A stretch of 64,000 nucleotides of DNA from contig DASPNR010000042.1 in NCBI GenBank assembly GCA_035626395.1, positions 248,001 through 312,000 on the forward strand, written 5' to 3'. Shown piece by piece: positions 33,507-42,103 of this stretch. The notes below the pieces were generated by a model. That model saw only the letters and a list, made by a program, of their open reading frames with translations, ran no database searches and was not told the DNA's origin. The stretch is from Candidatus Limnocylindrales bacterium (GTDB lineage Bacteria > Desulfobacterota > Binatia > UBA1149 > CAITLU01). Position 1 is the stretch's first letter. Every line of letters begins with the position of its first letter. The position numbers and the translations under genes were made by a program.

Positions 33507-34028
33507 ATGCGACGGAGCTCGAGAATTCTCCTTGTCGGCGTGGCCTGCCTGATGCTGGCCTCCCCACTGCCTGCCCAGCAGGACGAGAACGTGGTCGTGG
33601 CCTCGCTGCCGGTGCAGCCCGGACAGCTCGACGCGGCTGCTGCCCGCAAGGCGATCGAAGAGGCCAACGCTCAGTGGCTCGAGGCGTTTCGGGCCGGTGA
33701 CGCGGCAACGATGGCCCGCCTCTACACGGCCGACGCCAGCCTCTTCCCGCCCAGCCCCAGCAACGACATCCTCGAGGGCCGCGACGACATCGTTGCCTTC
33801 CTCCAGGAGCAGCGCCGCCAGGGCATGGAGCCGCCGGCCGTCCAAACCTCCGACGTCGTCATGATGGGCAACATCGCCTACGAGGTCGGCACCTACCGCT
33901 TCAGCTTCCGCAATGCGGCGGCCGACACCGGCAAGTACTTCGCCATCTGGAAGCATCAGCCCGACGGAACCTGGCGGTATCACGTGGGCATCTGGACCTC
34001 CGCCGCCAACGCCACCGTCGCCAACTAG
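33507..34028 (+). CDS. Exported DUF4440/SnoaL-like protein
   Basis: A 173-residue protein with a signal peptide (1-23, ending PLPAQ) and an NTF2-like fold. The segment AIEEANAQWLEAFRAGDAATMARLYTADASLFPPS followed by GRDDIVAFLQ and the C-terminal GKYFAIWKHQPDGTWRYHVGIW are typical of the DUF4440 / SgcJ-EcaC group. Members of this group are often called ketosteroid isomerase-like, but the exported ones have no known reaction. It stands alone, 74 bases before the monooxygenase gene. Confidence 0.82.
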   Translation: MRRSSRILLVGVACLMLASPLPAQQDENVVVASLPVQPGQLDAAAARKAIEEANAQWLEAFRAGDAATMARLYTADASLFPPSPSNDILEGRDDIVAFLQEQRRQGMEPPAVQTSDVVMMGNIAYEVGTYRFSFRNAAADTGKYFAIWKHQPDGTWRYHVGIWTSAANATVAN

Positions 34029-34102
34029 CGACCGCCGATCGCAGTGCGTCTGCGTCGCGGCTGCTGGACCGTTGCAGTCGGCTTCATCTATGGTGCGCGG
34101 CC

Positions 34103-35254
34103 GTGGTGGATGCCGTTTCCAGTGCGCGGTCGCTGTATGGCGAGCTGAGCTCGGCTTCCGAGCGTATCGAGGCGGCGCGGCGCCTGCCCGAGGACGTGGC
34201 CGAGCTGCTCAAGCGGTCGCAGCTGTTCCGGCTGTGCGTTCCGCAGCGCTACGGCGGGCTCGAAGCCTCGCCGCGCGACATGATCGGCGCCATTGCCGAG
34301 GTCGCCCGAGCCGACGGCTCGGCGGGCTGGTGCGTCGCCATCGGCGCCACCAGCGGGCTGGTTGCCGGCTATCTCGCAGAACAGGACGCGCGCGAGATCT
34401 ACGCAGATCCGATGTCCGTCGCTGGAGGCGTGTTCGCTCCGCGCGGCCAGGCGATTGCCGGCGACGACGGTTACACGATCGCCGGCCGCTGGCCCTTCGC
34501 CAGCGGCATGCAGCATTGCACGTGGCTGATGGGCGGCTGCATCGTCATGCGCGACGGCAAGCCGGCGCTGCTGCCGAGCGGAATTCCCGACTCGCGCCTG
34601 GCGCTGTTCCCGGCGGATCAGGCACGCCTGATCGATACCTGGAGCGTGTCGGGCCTTTGCGGCACCGGCAGCCACGACATGGAAGTGGACGCGCTGCGCG
34701 TACCCGAGCGCCGCGCAGTTTCGCTGATGACCGATCGGCCCGTCATCGACGACCCGCTCTACAAGTTCCCGGTGTTCGGCATGCTCGCCGTCGGCATAGC
34801 CTCCGTCTCGCTCGGTCTTGCTCGGCGTGCCATCGAGGAGCTGGTCACGCTCGCCGGAGGCAAGACGCCCACCGGCAGTCGGCGGCGCCTCGCCGATCGC
34901 GCCTACATCCAGATGCAGGTGGCGCAGGCCGAGGCGGCGCTCGGCAGCGGTCGCGCGTTCCTGCTCGAAGTGGTGGACGAGACGTGGACGATGGCATCGA
35001 CGCAGGCCGAGATCCCGGTGCCGCAGCGCGCACGGCTGCGCCTGGCGGCGTCCAACGCGGTCACGCAGTGCATCCGCGCCGTCGACCTGATGTACGAGGC
35101 CGGCGGCGGGACTTCGATCTACCGCAGCAGTCCGCTGCAGCGATGCTTCCGCGACATCCATGCCGCGAGCCAGCACCTGATGGTTGCGTCTTCCACGTAT
35201 GAGCTTGCGGGGCGCGTCCTTCTCGGCCTGGAGACGGATGCGGCCATGCTGTGA
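34103..35254 (+). CDS. Flavin-dependent monooxygenase of the acyl-CoA dehydrogenase fold
   Basis: A 383-residue protein with the acyl-CoA dehydrogenase fold. The features lean towards the group D monooxygenases (HsaA, HpaB-like, DszC): RYGGLEASPRDMIGAIAEVARADGSAGWC, GRWPFASGMQHCTWLMGG, SGLCGTGSHDMEVDALRVP, and the C-terminal GGTSIYRSSPLQRCFRDIHAASQH. The catalytic Glu of true dehydrogenases is not obvious at its usual place. Such enzymes hydroxylate aromatic or steroid substrates with reduced flavin from a partner; a reductase gene is not adjacent. GTG start. The following crotonase-family gene starts five bases after its stop. Confidence 0.83.
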   Translation: MVDAVSSARSLYGELSSASERIEAARRLPEDVAELLKRSQLFRLCVPQRYGGLEASPRDMIGAIAEVARADGSAGWCVAIGATSGLVAGYLAEQDAREIYADPMSVAGGVFAPRGQAIAGDDGYTIAGRWPFASGMQHCTWLMGGCIVMRDGKPALLPSGIPDSRLALFPADQARLIDTWSVSGLCGTGSHDMEVDALRVPERRAVSLMTDRPVIDDPLYKFPVFGMLAVGIASVSLGLARRAIEELVTLAGGKTPTGSRRRLADRAYIQMQVAQAEAALGSGRAFLLEVVDETWTMASTQAEIPVPQRARLRLAASNAVTQCIRAVDLMYEAGGGTSIYRSSPLQRCFRDIHAASQHLMVASSTYELAGRVLLGLETDAAML

Positions 35255-35259
35255 GGCCC

Positions 35260-36063
35260 ATGCACGACATCACGACATCGACGTTCGAATGCATCCGCTT
35301 CCGTCGCGACGGCGACGTGCTGGTGGTGACCATCGACCGGCCCGGCAACGACCTCAACGCCGTCAACGAGGTCCTGCACGAGGAGCTGACCAGGCTCTTT
35401 CGCGAGCTGCGCCAGGAATCGCTGGCGCGGGCGGTGGTGCTGACGGGGAAAGGCCGTGCGTTCTCGGCCGGAGGCGACTTTGCCTGGTTTCCGACGCTGC
35501 AGGACCCGGGCAAGCTCGATCCGCTGCGGCGCGACGCCAAGCAGCTGATCTGGGATCTGCTCGACGTCGAGATTCCCATCGTTGCGGCAGTCAACGGTCA
35601 CGCAATGGGATTGGGCGCATCGATCGCGCTGCTTTGCGACGTCATCTTCATGGCCGACAACGCCACCATCGGCGACCCGCACGTGCGAGTCGGCGTCGTC
35701 GCCGGCGACGGCGGCGTGGCGATCTGGCCACTGGCCGTCGGACCGGCGCTGGCCAAGCAGTACCTGATGACGGGCGATGCGCTGACGGCAGCCGAGGCCG
35801 AGCGCATCGGACTCGTCAACAAGGCGGTGCCGGCGGCGCAGGTCCTGGACGAGGCGATGAAGCTCGCGCAGCGACTGGCCGCCGGCGCACCGCTGGCCGT
35901 GCGCTACACCAAGATGTCGGTGAACAAGCTCGTCAAGGACGCGCTCAACATCGCCTTCGATGCATCCACGGCTCTCGAGATCCTCACCTTCAAGAGCGAA
36001 GACCACCAGGAAGCCCTCGCCGCGCTGCGCGAGAAACGGCCCCCCAACTTCCGCGGCCGCTGA
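35260..36063 (+). CDS. Enoyl-CoA hydratase/isomerase family protein
   Basis: A 267-residue crotonase-fold protein. The oxyanion segments GKGRAFSAGGDFAWF and NGHAMGLGASIALLCD are intact. The second catalytic region reads RVGVVAGDGGVAIWPLAVG, with Asp where many hydratases hold Glu, so it may isomerise or hydrolyse rather than hydrate. The start at 35260 follows a GAGG three bases upstream; a GTG at 35251, overlapping the previous stop as GTGA, is an alternative that would couple it to the monooxygenase gene. Both genes probably serve the same catabolic step. Confidence 0.85.
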   Translation: MHDITTSTFECIRFRRDGDVLVVTIDRPGNDLNAVNEVLHEELTRLFRELRQESLARAVVLTGKGRAFSAGGDFAWFPTLQDPGKLDPLRRDAKQLIWDLLDVEIPIVAAVNGHAMGLGASIALLCDVIFMADNATIGDPHVRVGVVAGDGGVAIWPLAVGPALAKQYLMTGDALTAAEAERIGLVNKAVPAAQVLDEAMKLAQRLAAGAPLAVRYTKMSVNKLVKDALNIAFDASTALEILTFKSEDHQEALAALREKRPPNFRGR

Positions 36064-36064
36064 A

Positions 36065-36105
36065 GAATGGGATCCGGTCCTGCATTGGAGCATCTTCGCG
36101 CGCTG
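36065..36105. repeat. REP-like relic (TGCATTGGAGCATCTTCGCG)
   Basis: Starting just after the crotonase stop, the stretch CTGCATTGGAGCATCTTCG matches TTGCATTGAGCATTTCG at 62513-62529, allowing two one-base gaps. It lies in a 153-base gap before the Fpg gene that otherwise shows nothing. Confidence 0.4.
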
Positions 36106-36216
36106 CGTCGCGCAGGCCGCGTCCGTGCGATGCGCAGACGACGGAGCGGCGACACCAACCGCATGGCCGGACCCGCGGGCCACGCAGCGCAGCCGCAGCG
36201 GCCCTGAGCGCCGGCC

Positions 36217-37122
36217 GTGCCCGAGCTCCCCGACATCGTCGTCTATCTCGAGAGCCTCGGCCGCTTCGTCGGCGGCCGTCGCCTGCTCGGCCTGCGCATC
36301 TTCGGTCCCTCGGTCCTGAAATCGTTCGATCCGCCGGCCGCCGCTCTGCACGGCAGGAAGGTCTGCGGCGTCGAGCGCATCGGCAAGCGCATCGTCTTCG
36401 CGTTCGAGGACGATCTGTTCGTCGTGCTGCATCTGATGATCGCCGGGCGCCTGCATTGGAAGAAGGCCGGCGCCAGCGCCAACCGCAAGATCTCGCTCGC
36501 GGCGTTCGACTTCGAGCACGGCACGCTGATGCTCACCGAGGCGTCGCCCAGGAAGCGCGCATCGCTTTGGGTGGTGGCCGGGCGCGAGGCGTTGCGCACG
36601 CACGATCCCGGCGGTCTGGAGGTGCTGGAGGCGGCGCCGGAGACGTTCGCGCAGGCGCTGCGCAGCGAGAACCACACTCTCAAGCGCGCGCTCACCGACC
36701 CGCGCCTGTTCAGCGGCATCGGCAACGCCTACTCCGACGAGATCCTGCATCGCGCGCGCCTGTCGCCGATGAAGCTGACTTCCCGGATCGACGATGAGGA
36801 GGTACGGCGCCTGCACGCCGCCACCGTCGCGGTACTGAGCGAGTGGACGCAGCGCCTGCGTGAGCAGACGGGCGAGTCGTTTCCGGAGAAGGTGACGGCG
36901 TTCCGGCCCGAGATGGCGGTGCACGGCAAGGCTGGCCAGGCATGTCCCGTGTGCGGAGCCAAGGTCTGCCGCATCGCCTACGCCGACAACGAGACCAACT
37001 ACTGCGCCGTGTGCCAGAACGAAGGTCGACTTCTCGCCGACCGCGCGCTCTCGCGCCTGCTGCGCGAGGACTGGCCAAAGACGCTGACGGAACTGGAGGA
37101 GCGGGTGGCGGCGAAGAAATAG
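36217..37122 (+). CDS. Formamidopyrimidine/endonuclease VIII-type DNA glycosylase
   Basis: A 301-residue Fpg/Nei-family base-excision repair enzyme. The N-terminus MPELPDIVVYLE gives the catalytic Pro and Glu after Met removal. The helix-two-turn-helix has the conserved LFSGIGNAYSDEILHRARLSP. The C-terminal zinc finger is CPVCGAKVCRIAYADNETNYCAVCQ, read as two CxxC pairs. The chain is about 30 residues longer than E. coli Fpg, mainly at the C-terminus. Start is the GTG at 36217, fixed by the absolute need for PE at the mature N-terminus. MutM versus Nei specificity is not certain, so no gene symbol is given. Confidence 0.92.
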   Translation: MPELPDIVVYLESLGRFVGGRRLLGLRIFGPSVLKSFDPPAAALHGRKVCGVERIGKRIVFAFEDDLFVVLHLMIAGRLHWKKAGASANRKISLAAFDFEHGTLMLTEASPRKRASLWVVAGREALRTHDPGGLEVLEAAPETFAQALRSENHTLKRALTDPRLFSGIGNAYSDEILHRARLSPMKLTSRIDDEEVRRLHAATVAVLSEWTQRLREQTGESFPEKVTAFRPEMAVHGKAGQACPVCGAKVCRIAYADNETNYCAVCQNEGRLLADRALSRLLREDWPKTLTELEERVAAKK

Positions 37123-37158
37123 ATCCGGATCAGCGACGGGACTGCCGCCGCTCCCGCC

Positions 37159-38433
37159 TCATTCCACCAGCTTCATCGGCCCCGGCTCGTTCTCCGTCAG
37201 ATACTCGAAGCGCTCGCGGAACTTGTCGATGCTCATGTTGGCGGCCTTGGCCAGCCCCGCACTCTGGAACGGATCGCTGAAGTCCTCGCGCCGCAGCCGG
37301 ATCATGTAGCGGCGCGCGATCTTGTAGCGGGTCGAGGCGACGTCGAGCAGGCGCACGCGCGCGCGTCCGCTCTGCGGATCGAGCATGCTCTCGAAGGGCA
37401 CCGGCACGAAATGCCCGCCCTGAATCGAGATCATCGCGGCGTTGCCGCCTTCGAGCAGGAACTGCGCGGCGCAGTAGCCGAGGTCGCGCGTGTACTCCAT
37501 GTCGTACGGAACCGGATCGGCGCAGCGCAGCTCGTAGCCGATGTCCTTGGCCACGATCGTGGCCTTGACGCCGAGGTCGGACAGGCACTTGCGCACGCTC
37601 TGCTTGAGCAGGTCGCCGATGTCGACCTCGGCGATGCGCACGTGCCCGTGCTCATCGCGCTCGACGTTCTCGATGCCCGACAGATCCTCGGGCTTGACGC
37701 CGAGCACGACACCTTCGGCGATGACCGCCAGCCCGTCCTGCCGCCCGTCGGCCAGGCGCTTGAGGATCGCGCCGACCAGCGTGTCGGTCAGCGTCTTGAG
37801 CGAAAAGCCGGAGGTGCCGAATTCCTCCGGCACCAGCGTCAGGGTGGCGCCGGCGGCCTTGCCGATGCCGAGCGCCAGATGACCCGCCTTGCGGCCCATC
37901 GCGATGACGAAGTACCACCGATGCGTCGTGAACGCGTCGACCATCAGGTTCTTGACCAGCTCGGCGCCCACGGCACGCGCGGTCTGGAAGCCGAACGTGT
38001 CGATGTCGGGCGGAAGGTCGAGGTCGTTGTCGATGGTCTTGGGCACGTGCGCGACGCGGATGCGGCCGGCCGCGACCTGCTCGAGCTTGAGCGCCGAGAA
38101 CGCCGTGTCGTCGCCGCCGATGGTGATGAGCTTGTCCACTCGCAGCCGCAGCAGCGTGGCCACGGTCTGCTCCAGGAGCGTGTTGGACTTGGTCGGGTTG
38201 GCGCGCGAGATGCCGAGGATGGAGCCGCCGCGGAAGTGGATGCGGCTGACGTCGTCGATGTCCAGGCTGCGCACCTCGCTGACGTCGCCCTCCATGACGT
38301 GCTCGAAGCCGTCGGGGAGGCCAAGGACCTCGACGCCCTCGAGGCGCGAGCGGATGGTCGCGGCGCCGATGACGCTGTTGATGCCGGGCGCGGGACCGCC
38401 GCCGACGAGAATCGCGAGCTTGCCCTTGACCAT
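37159..38433 (-). CDS. 6-phosphofructokinase, PPi-dependent type by motif
   Basis: A 424-residue phosphofructokinase. The nucleotide/phosphate loop is GGGPAPGIN, the phosphoryl-donor motif is TIGGDDTAF (residues 104-112), and the catalytic loop is PKTIDND (131-137). ATP-dependent enzymes have GGDGS and PGTIDND; the second Asp and the Lys seen here mark the pyrophosphate-dependent forms, which make the step reversible. The later MGRKAGHLALGIG and PEEF segments agree. The start at 38433 has AGGAGAGG just upstream. It follows the acyl-CoA synthetase on the same strand after a 74-base gap. With Pgm nearby it ties glucose phosphates to glycolysis or gluconeogenesis. Confidence 0.9.
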   Translation of the reverse strand: MVKGKLAILVGGGPAPGINSVIGAATIRSRLEGVEVLGLPDGFEHVMEGDVSEVRSLDIDDVSRIHFRGGSILGISRANPTKSNTLLEQTVATLLRLRVDKLITIGGDDTAFSALKLEQVAAGRIRVAHVPKTIDNDLDLPPDIDTFGFQTARAVGAELVKNLMVDAFTTHRWYFVIAMGRKAGHLALGIGKAAGATLTLVPEEFGTSGFSLKTLTDTLVGAILKRLADGRQDGLAVIAEGVVLGVKPEDLSGIENVERDEHGHVRIAEVDIGDLLKQSVRKCLSDLGVKATIVAKDIGYELRCADPVPYDMEYTRDLGYCAAQFLLEGGNAAMISIQGGHFVPVPFESMLDPQSGRARVRLLDVASTRYKIARRYMIRLRREDFSDPFQSAGLAKAANMSIDKFRERFEYLTENEPGPMKLVE

Positions 38434-38507
38434 GACCTCTCCTGATGCCGGTTCGGCGTCAGGTCGGAGGATGTCGGCGACCGCACATCTTCCAACCCGA
38501 GCCGGCT

Positions 38508-40046
38508 TCACTCCGGGGCGGGCCCCGGGAACCTGTCGCGCAGGATCCGCTTGAGGATCTTTCCCGACGGATTGCGCGGGATCTCGTCGACGAAGTACAC
38601 CGCGCGCGGCTGCTTGTAACGCGCCAGGCGGCCGCGCGTGTACTCGAGCACGTCGGCGGCGTCCACTTCCTCGGCCACGACCACGGCGGCCGGCGACTCG
38701 CCCCACTTCTCGCTCGGCTGTCCGATCACGGCCGCGTCGCGGATCTTCGGATGCGTCAGCAGCACGTTCTCCACCTCGGCGGGATAGATGTTCTCGCCGC
38801 CCGAGATGATCATGTCCTTCTTGCGGTCCTGGATGTAGACGAAGCCGTCCTCGTCGATGCTGGCCAGGTCGCCCGTGTACAGCCAGCCGCCGCGGATCGT
38901 CTCGGCCGTGGCCTCCGGCCGCTTCCAGTACTCCTTCATCAGATGCCGGCCCCGTACGATGACCTCGCCGACCGATCCCGGATCGACGTCGTTGCCGTCG
39001 GGGTCCACCACGCGCACGTCGGTGTGGAAGAACGCCTTGCCCGTCGACCCCGCCTTGGCCACCGCATCCTCGCCGATGATCAGGCACGACGGCCCGCACG
39101 TCTCGGTCAGCCCGTAGACCTGATGGATGTCCATGCCCTGTGCGATGTAGGTCTGGATCATGCTGACGGGCACGGGCGCCGCGCCGCTCATGATCCAGCG
39201 CAGCGTGCTGCGGTCGACCTTGTCGCGATTGGGCGCCTGCTGCAGGAATCCCAGCATGGCGGGGACCGCCAGCATGCTGGTGACCTTCTCCTTCTCGATC
39301 AGCTCCCACACCTTCACAGGATCGAAGGCGCGGCAGACGATGCTGGTGATTCCCCGGTGCACGTTGGCCGTCAGCGGCGTGAGCGCGCCGACGTGGAAGA
39401 GCGGGAGGCCGACCAGATAGACGTCCCCGTAGCGCACTTCGGCCGTGGCGTTGATCGTCTGGCACGCGGCGGCCACGCTGCCGTGCGTGTGCACGGCACC
39501 TTTGGGAAGCCCCGTCGTGCCCGAGGTGTACATGATGTAGAGGTCGTCGCCGTCGCCGGCTTCGATCACCGGCGACGCGTCGCTCGCGGCTTCGTGGAGC
39601 GACGCGTACGATTGCGCGAAATGCGCGGGCGAGGCCGCTCCGACGCTGAGCCAGCGCCGCACGCTGGTGGCGGCGCTGCCGCGGTCGTGCAGGTCGGCCG
39701 CGGCCTGTGCGAACTCCTCACCGTAGATGAGCGTCTCGGCGCCGCTGTCCCCCAGGATGAATGCCAGCTCGTCGGGCACCAGGCGCCAGTTCAGCGGCAC
39801 GACGATGCCGCCGAGCTTGGCCACGGCGAAGAAGCTCTCGACGAACTCGACGCTGTTCATCATCAGCAGCGCCACGCGGTCGCCGCGACGCACGCCGAGG
39901 TCCGAAAGCAGGTTGGCGGTGCGGTTGCAGCGGTCGTCCAGCTCCCGGAACGTCAGCCGCACGCCCTGCTCGGGTCCGATGTATCCGGTCAGCCGCGGCG
40001 ACAGGGACGCGCGTTTGGCAAGGAAGGCGCCGACGTTGTCACGCAT
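38508..40046 (-). CDS. AMP-forming acyl-CoA synthetase
   Basis: A 512-residue member of the ANL superfamily. It has the P-loop YTSGTTGLPKGAVHTHGS, VYGLTETCGPS, hinge GDLASIDEDGFVYIQDRKKDM, and the C-terminal NPSGKILKRIL with the adenylation Lys. It is only moderately similar to the synthetase at 10623-12182, so it is not a recent duplicate. It probably activates a fatty or aromatic acid; the substrate is unknown. It lies between phosphoglucomutase, which ends 33 bases upstream, and phosphofructokinase, so the three may share a transcript although the functions do not obviously match. Confidence 0.92.
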   Translation of the reverse strand: MRDNVGAFLAKRASLSPRLTGYIGPEQGVRLTFRELDDRCNRTANLLSDLGVRRGDRVALLMMNSVEFVESFFAVAKLGGIVVPLNWRLVPDELAFILGDSGAETLIYGEEFAQAAADLHDRGSAATSVRRWLSVGAASPAHFAQSYASLHEAASDASPVIEAGDGDDLYIMYTSGTTGLPKGAVHTHGSVAAACQTINATAEVRYGDVYLVGLPLFHVGALTPLTANVHRGITSIVCRAFDPVKVWELIEKEKVTSMLAVPAMLGFLQQAPNRDKVDRSTLRWIMSGAAPVPVSMIQTYIAQGMDIHQVYGLTETCGPSCLIIGEDAVAKAGSTGKAFFHTDVRVVDPDGNDVDPGSVGEVIVRGRHLMKEYWKRPEATAETIRGGWLYTGDLASIDEDGFVYIQDRKKDMIISGGENIYPAEVENVLLTHPKIRDAAVIGQPSEKWGESPAAVVVAEEVDAADVLEYTRGRLARYKQPRAVYFVDEIPRNPSGKILKRILRDRFPGPAPE

Positions 40047-40079
40047 GATGAGGAAACCTCTGCTGTTGCGGCGCGGGCT

Positions 40080-41726
40080 TCAGCGCAGCGCCTCGTCCAC
40101 GATGGCCTGGGCCTCCTCGACGATGCGCGCCAGGTGCTCGCGCCCGCGGAAGCTCTCGACGTAGATCTTGTAGATGTCCTCGGTACCCGAGGGACGCGCG
40201 GCAAACCAGCCGTTCTCCGCGACGACCTTGACGCCGCCGATGGGGCTGCCGTTGCCGGGAGCGTGCGAGAGGCGGGCGAGGATCTTCTCTCCAGCCAGCT
40301 CGCGGCGCTGGATCCGGTCGGGAGAGAGCTTGGACAGGCGCGCCTTCTGCTCGGCAGTGGCAGGCGCTTCGACGCGATCGTAGACCGGATCGCCAAAGCT
40401 GGCCGTCAGCTCACGGTAGTGCTCGGAGGGATCGCGGCCGGTGCGCGCGGTGATTTCCGCCGACAGCAGCGCCGGAACCATGCCGTCCTTGTCCGTCGTC
40501 CACGCGCCTCCATCGCGGCGCACGAAGCTGGCGCCCGCGCTCTCCTCACCGCCGAAAGCGAGCGAGCCGTCGAGCAGGCCCTCGACGAACCACTTGAACC
40601 CCACCGGCACCTCATGAACCTCGCGTCGGAGGCGCTGGCAGACGCGATCGATCATCGAGCTGCTGACCAGCGTCTTGCCCACGCGCGCATCCGCGCTCCA
40701 CTGCGGCCGGTTGCGGAAGAGGTAGTCGATGGCCACGGCAAGATAATGGTTGGGCTGCATGAGGCCACCGCTGCGGGTGACGATGCCGTGGCGGTCGGCA
40801 TCGGCATCGCAGGCGAAGGCAACGTCGTAGCGGTCGCTCAGTCCGATCAGACGCTGCATCGCATGGCTGGAGGAAGGGTCCATGCGAATGCGTCCGTCCC
40901 AGTCGAGCGACATGAAGCCGAAGGTGGCATCGACCTGTTCATTGACCACCGTGAGGTCCAGACCGTAGCGCTCGGCGATGGCGTGCCAGTAGGACACGCT
41001 TGCGCCGCCGAGAGGATCGGTGCCGATGCGCACGCGTGCGGCGGCGATGGCGTCCATGTCCACCACGGCGGCCAGGTCCTCGATGTATCGCGTGCGATAG
41101 TCGTAGCGGTGGGTCGTCGACGCCTCCAGTGCGCGCTCGTAGGGAATGCGCCGGATCTGCTGCACGCCGGAACGGAGCAGCTCGTTGGCTTCTTCCTGAA
41201 TCGCCCTGGTGACGGCGACGTCGGCCGGACCGCCGTTCGGCGGATTGTACTTGAAGCCGCCATCGACCGGCGGGTTGTGCGACGGCGTGATCAGGATTCC
41301 GTCGGCCAGATGCGCGGCGCGGTCGCGGTTGTGCGTCAGGATCGCGTGCGAGACCACCGGCGTCGGCGTGAACCCGTCGTCGTGCGCGATGCGCACCTCC
41401 ACCTCGTGCGCCGCCAGCACCTCCAGCGCCGAGGCGAACGCGGGTCGCGACAGCGCATGGGTATCGATGCCGAGGTGCAGCGGACCGTCGATTCCGTTGG
41501 AGCGGCGCCAGCGACAGATGGCTTCGGTGATGGCCAGGACGTGCGCCTCGTTGAACGTTCCGTCCAGAGCCGAGCCGCGATGGCCCGAGGTCCCGAACGC
41601 GACGGCGTGGCCGGCGTCGGCGGGATCGGGTCGGATCGTGTAGTAGGCCGTGAGGAGCGCAGGGATGTCGGCGAGCATGGATGCCGGGGGTTGCGTGCCC
41701 GCCAACGGATGCAGTTGCTTGCTCAC
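40080..41726 (-). CDS. pgm: Phosphoglucomutase (alpha-D-glucose-phosphate specific)
   Basis: A 548-residue enzyme that interconverts glucose 1-phosphate and glucose 6-phosphate. The N-terminus HAVAFGTSGHRGSAL, the phospho-serine loop ILITPSHNPP (Ser149), the metal loop DADADRHG, the sugar loop FGGEESAGASF and the phosphate loop ARPSGTEDIYKIY match the E. coli Pgm type. The best start is the GTG at 41726, giving MSKQLHPLAG; 22 more residues upstream are Arg-rich and unlike the family. It supplies or drains glucose 1-phosphate for the alpha-glucan genes further right. Confidence 0.95.
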   Translation of the reverse strand: MSKQLHPLAGTQPPASMLADIPALLTAYYTIRPDPADAGHAVAFGTSGHRGSALDGTFNEAHVLAITEAICRWRRSNGIDGPLHLGIDTHALSRPAFASALEVLAAHEVEVRIAHDDGFTPTPVVSHAILTHNRDRAAHLADGILITPSHNPPVDGGFKYNPPNGGPADVAVTRAIQEEANELLRSGVQQIRRIPYERALEASTTHRYDYRTRYIEDLAAVVDMDAIAAARVRIGTDPLGGASVSYWHAIAERYGLDLTVVNEQVDATFGFMSLDWDGRIRMDPSSSHAMQRLIGLSDRYDVAFACDADADRHGIVTRSGGLMQPNHYLAVAIDYLFRNRPQWSADARVGKTLVSSSMIDRVCQRLRREVHEVPVGFKWFVEGLLDGSLAFGGEESAGASFVRRDGGAWTTDKDGMVPALLSAEITARTGRDPSEHYRELTASFGDPVYDRVEAPATAEQKARLSKLSPDRIQRRELAGEKILARLSHAPGNGSPIGGVKVVAENGWFAARPSGTEDIYKIYVESFRGREHLARIVEEAQAIVDEALR

Positions 41727-42103
41727 CCGGCGATGGTGACGCGGCAACCGGCGCGTGCAAATGCGCCGTCGTCGGCAACGCGATCTCGGCACCCCCGGCT
41801 TCGACGTTCCTGCGATCGGCTACGTCGCCGATGGAGCTGCTGACCGGAGTCCAGTTCTCGGTTCTCCCATCAAGCCCGAGCTGATCTCGGGTGCCGTCGC
41901 CGCAGCGTCCGTCCAACGAGACTGCCGAGCTCGTGCTGCGCGCGCCGTTCGGCGAGGCCGTCACCTGCCGCCGCGCCATCGATGACGACTGCGCGTCCGA
42001 ACCTGTCGCGCTGGTCTGACGCGCCGCATGAAATCGTTGGCGATCGGGTATTGCGCGATCAGGCTCTGGTCGACGAGCCCGCTTGATGACAACCTGAGAG
42101 GTC
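41727..42103. other. Divergent intergenic region, nothing recognised
   Basis: This 377-base stretch lies between the divergent pgm and histidine kinase genes and must hold both promoters. I see no convincing -35/-10 pair, RNA or conserved gene. Short open frames on the plus strand (for example 41755-41985) are low in quality. Confidence 0.5.

Noticed and set aside
38445..41843. Very long plus-strand open frame (over 1100 codons)
   Set aside because: It runs antisense across the acyl-CoA synthetase and phosphoglucomutase genes, both of which have complete catalytic motifs; composition is Arg/His/Val-rich without a recognisable domain.
41755..41985. Short open frame in the pgm-kinase gap
   Set aside because: No ribosome site, Arg-rich translation and no similarity; not enough to call a gene.
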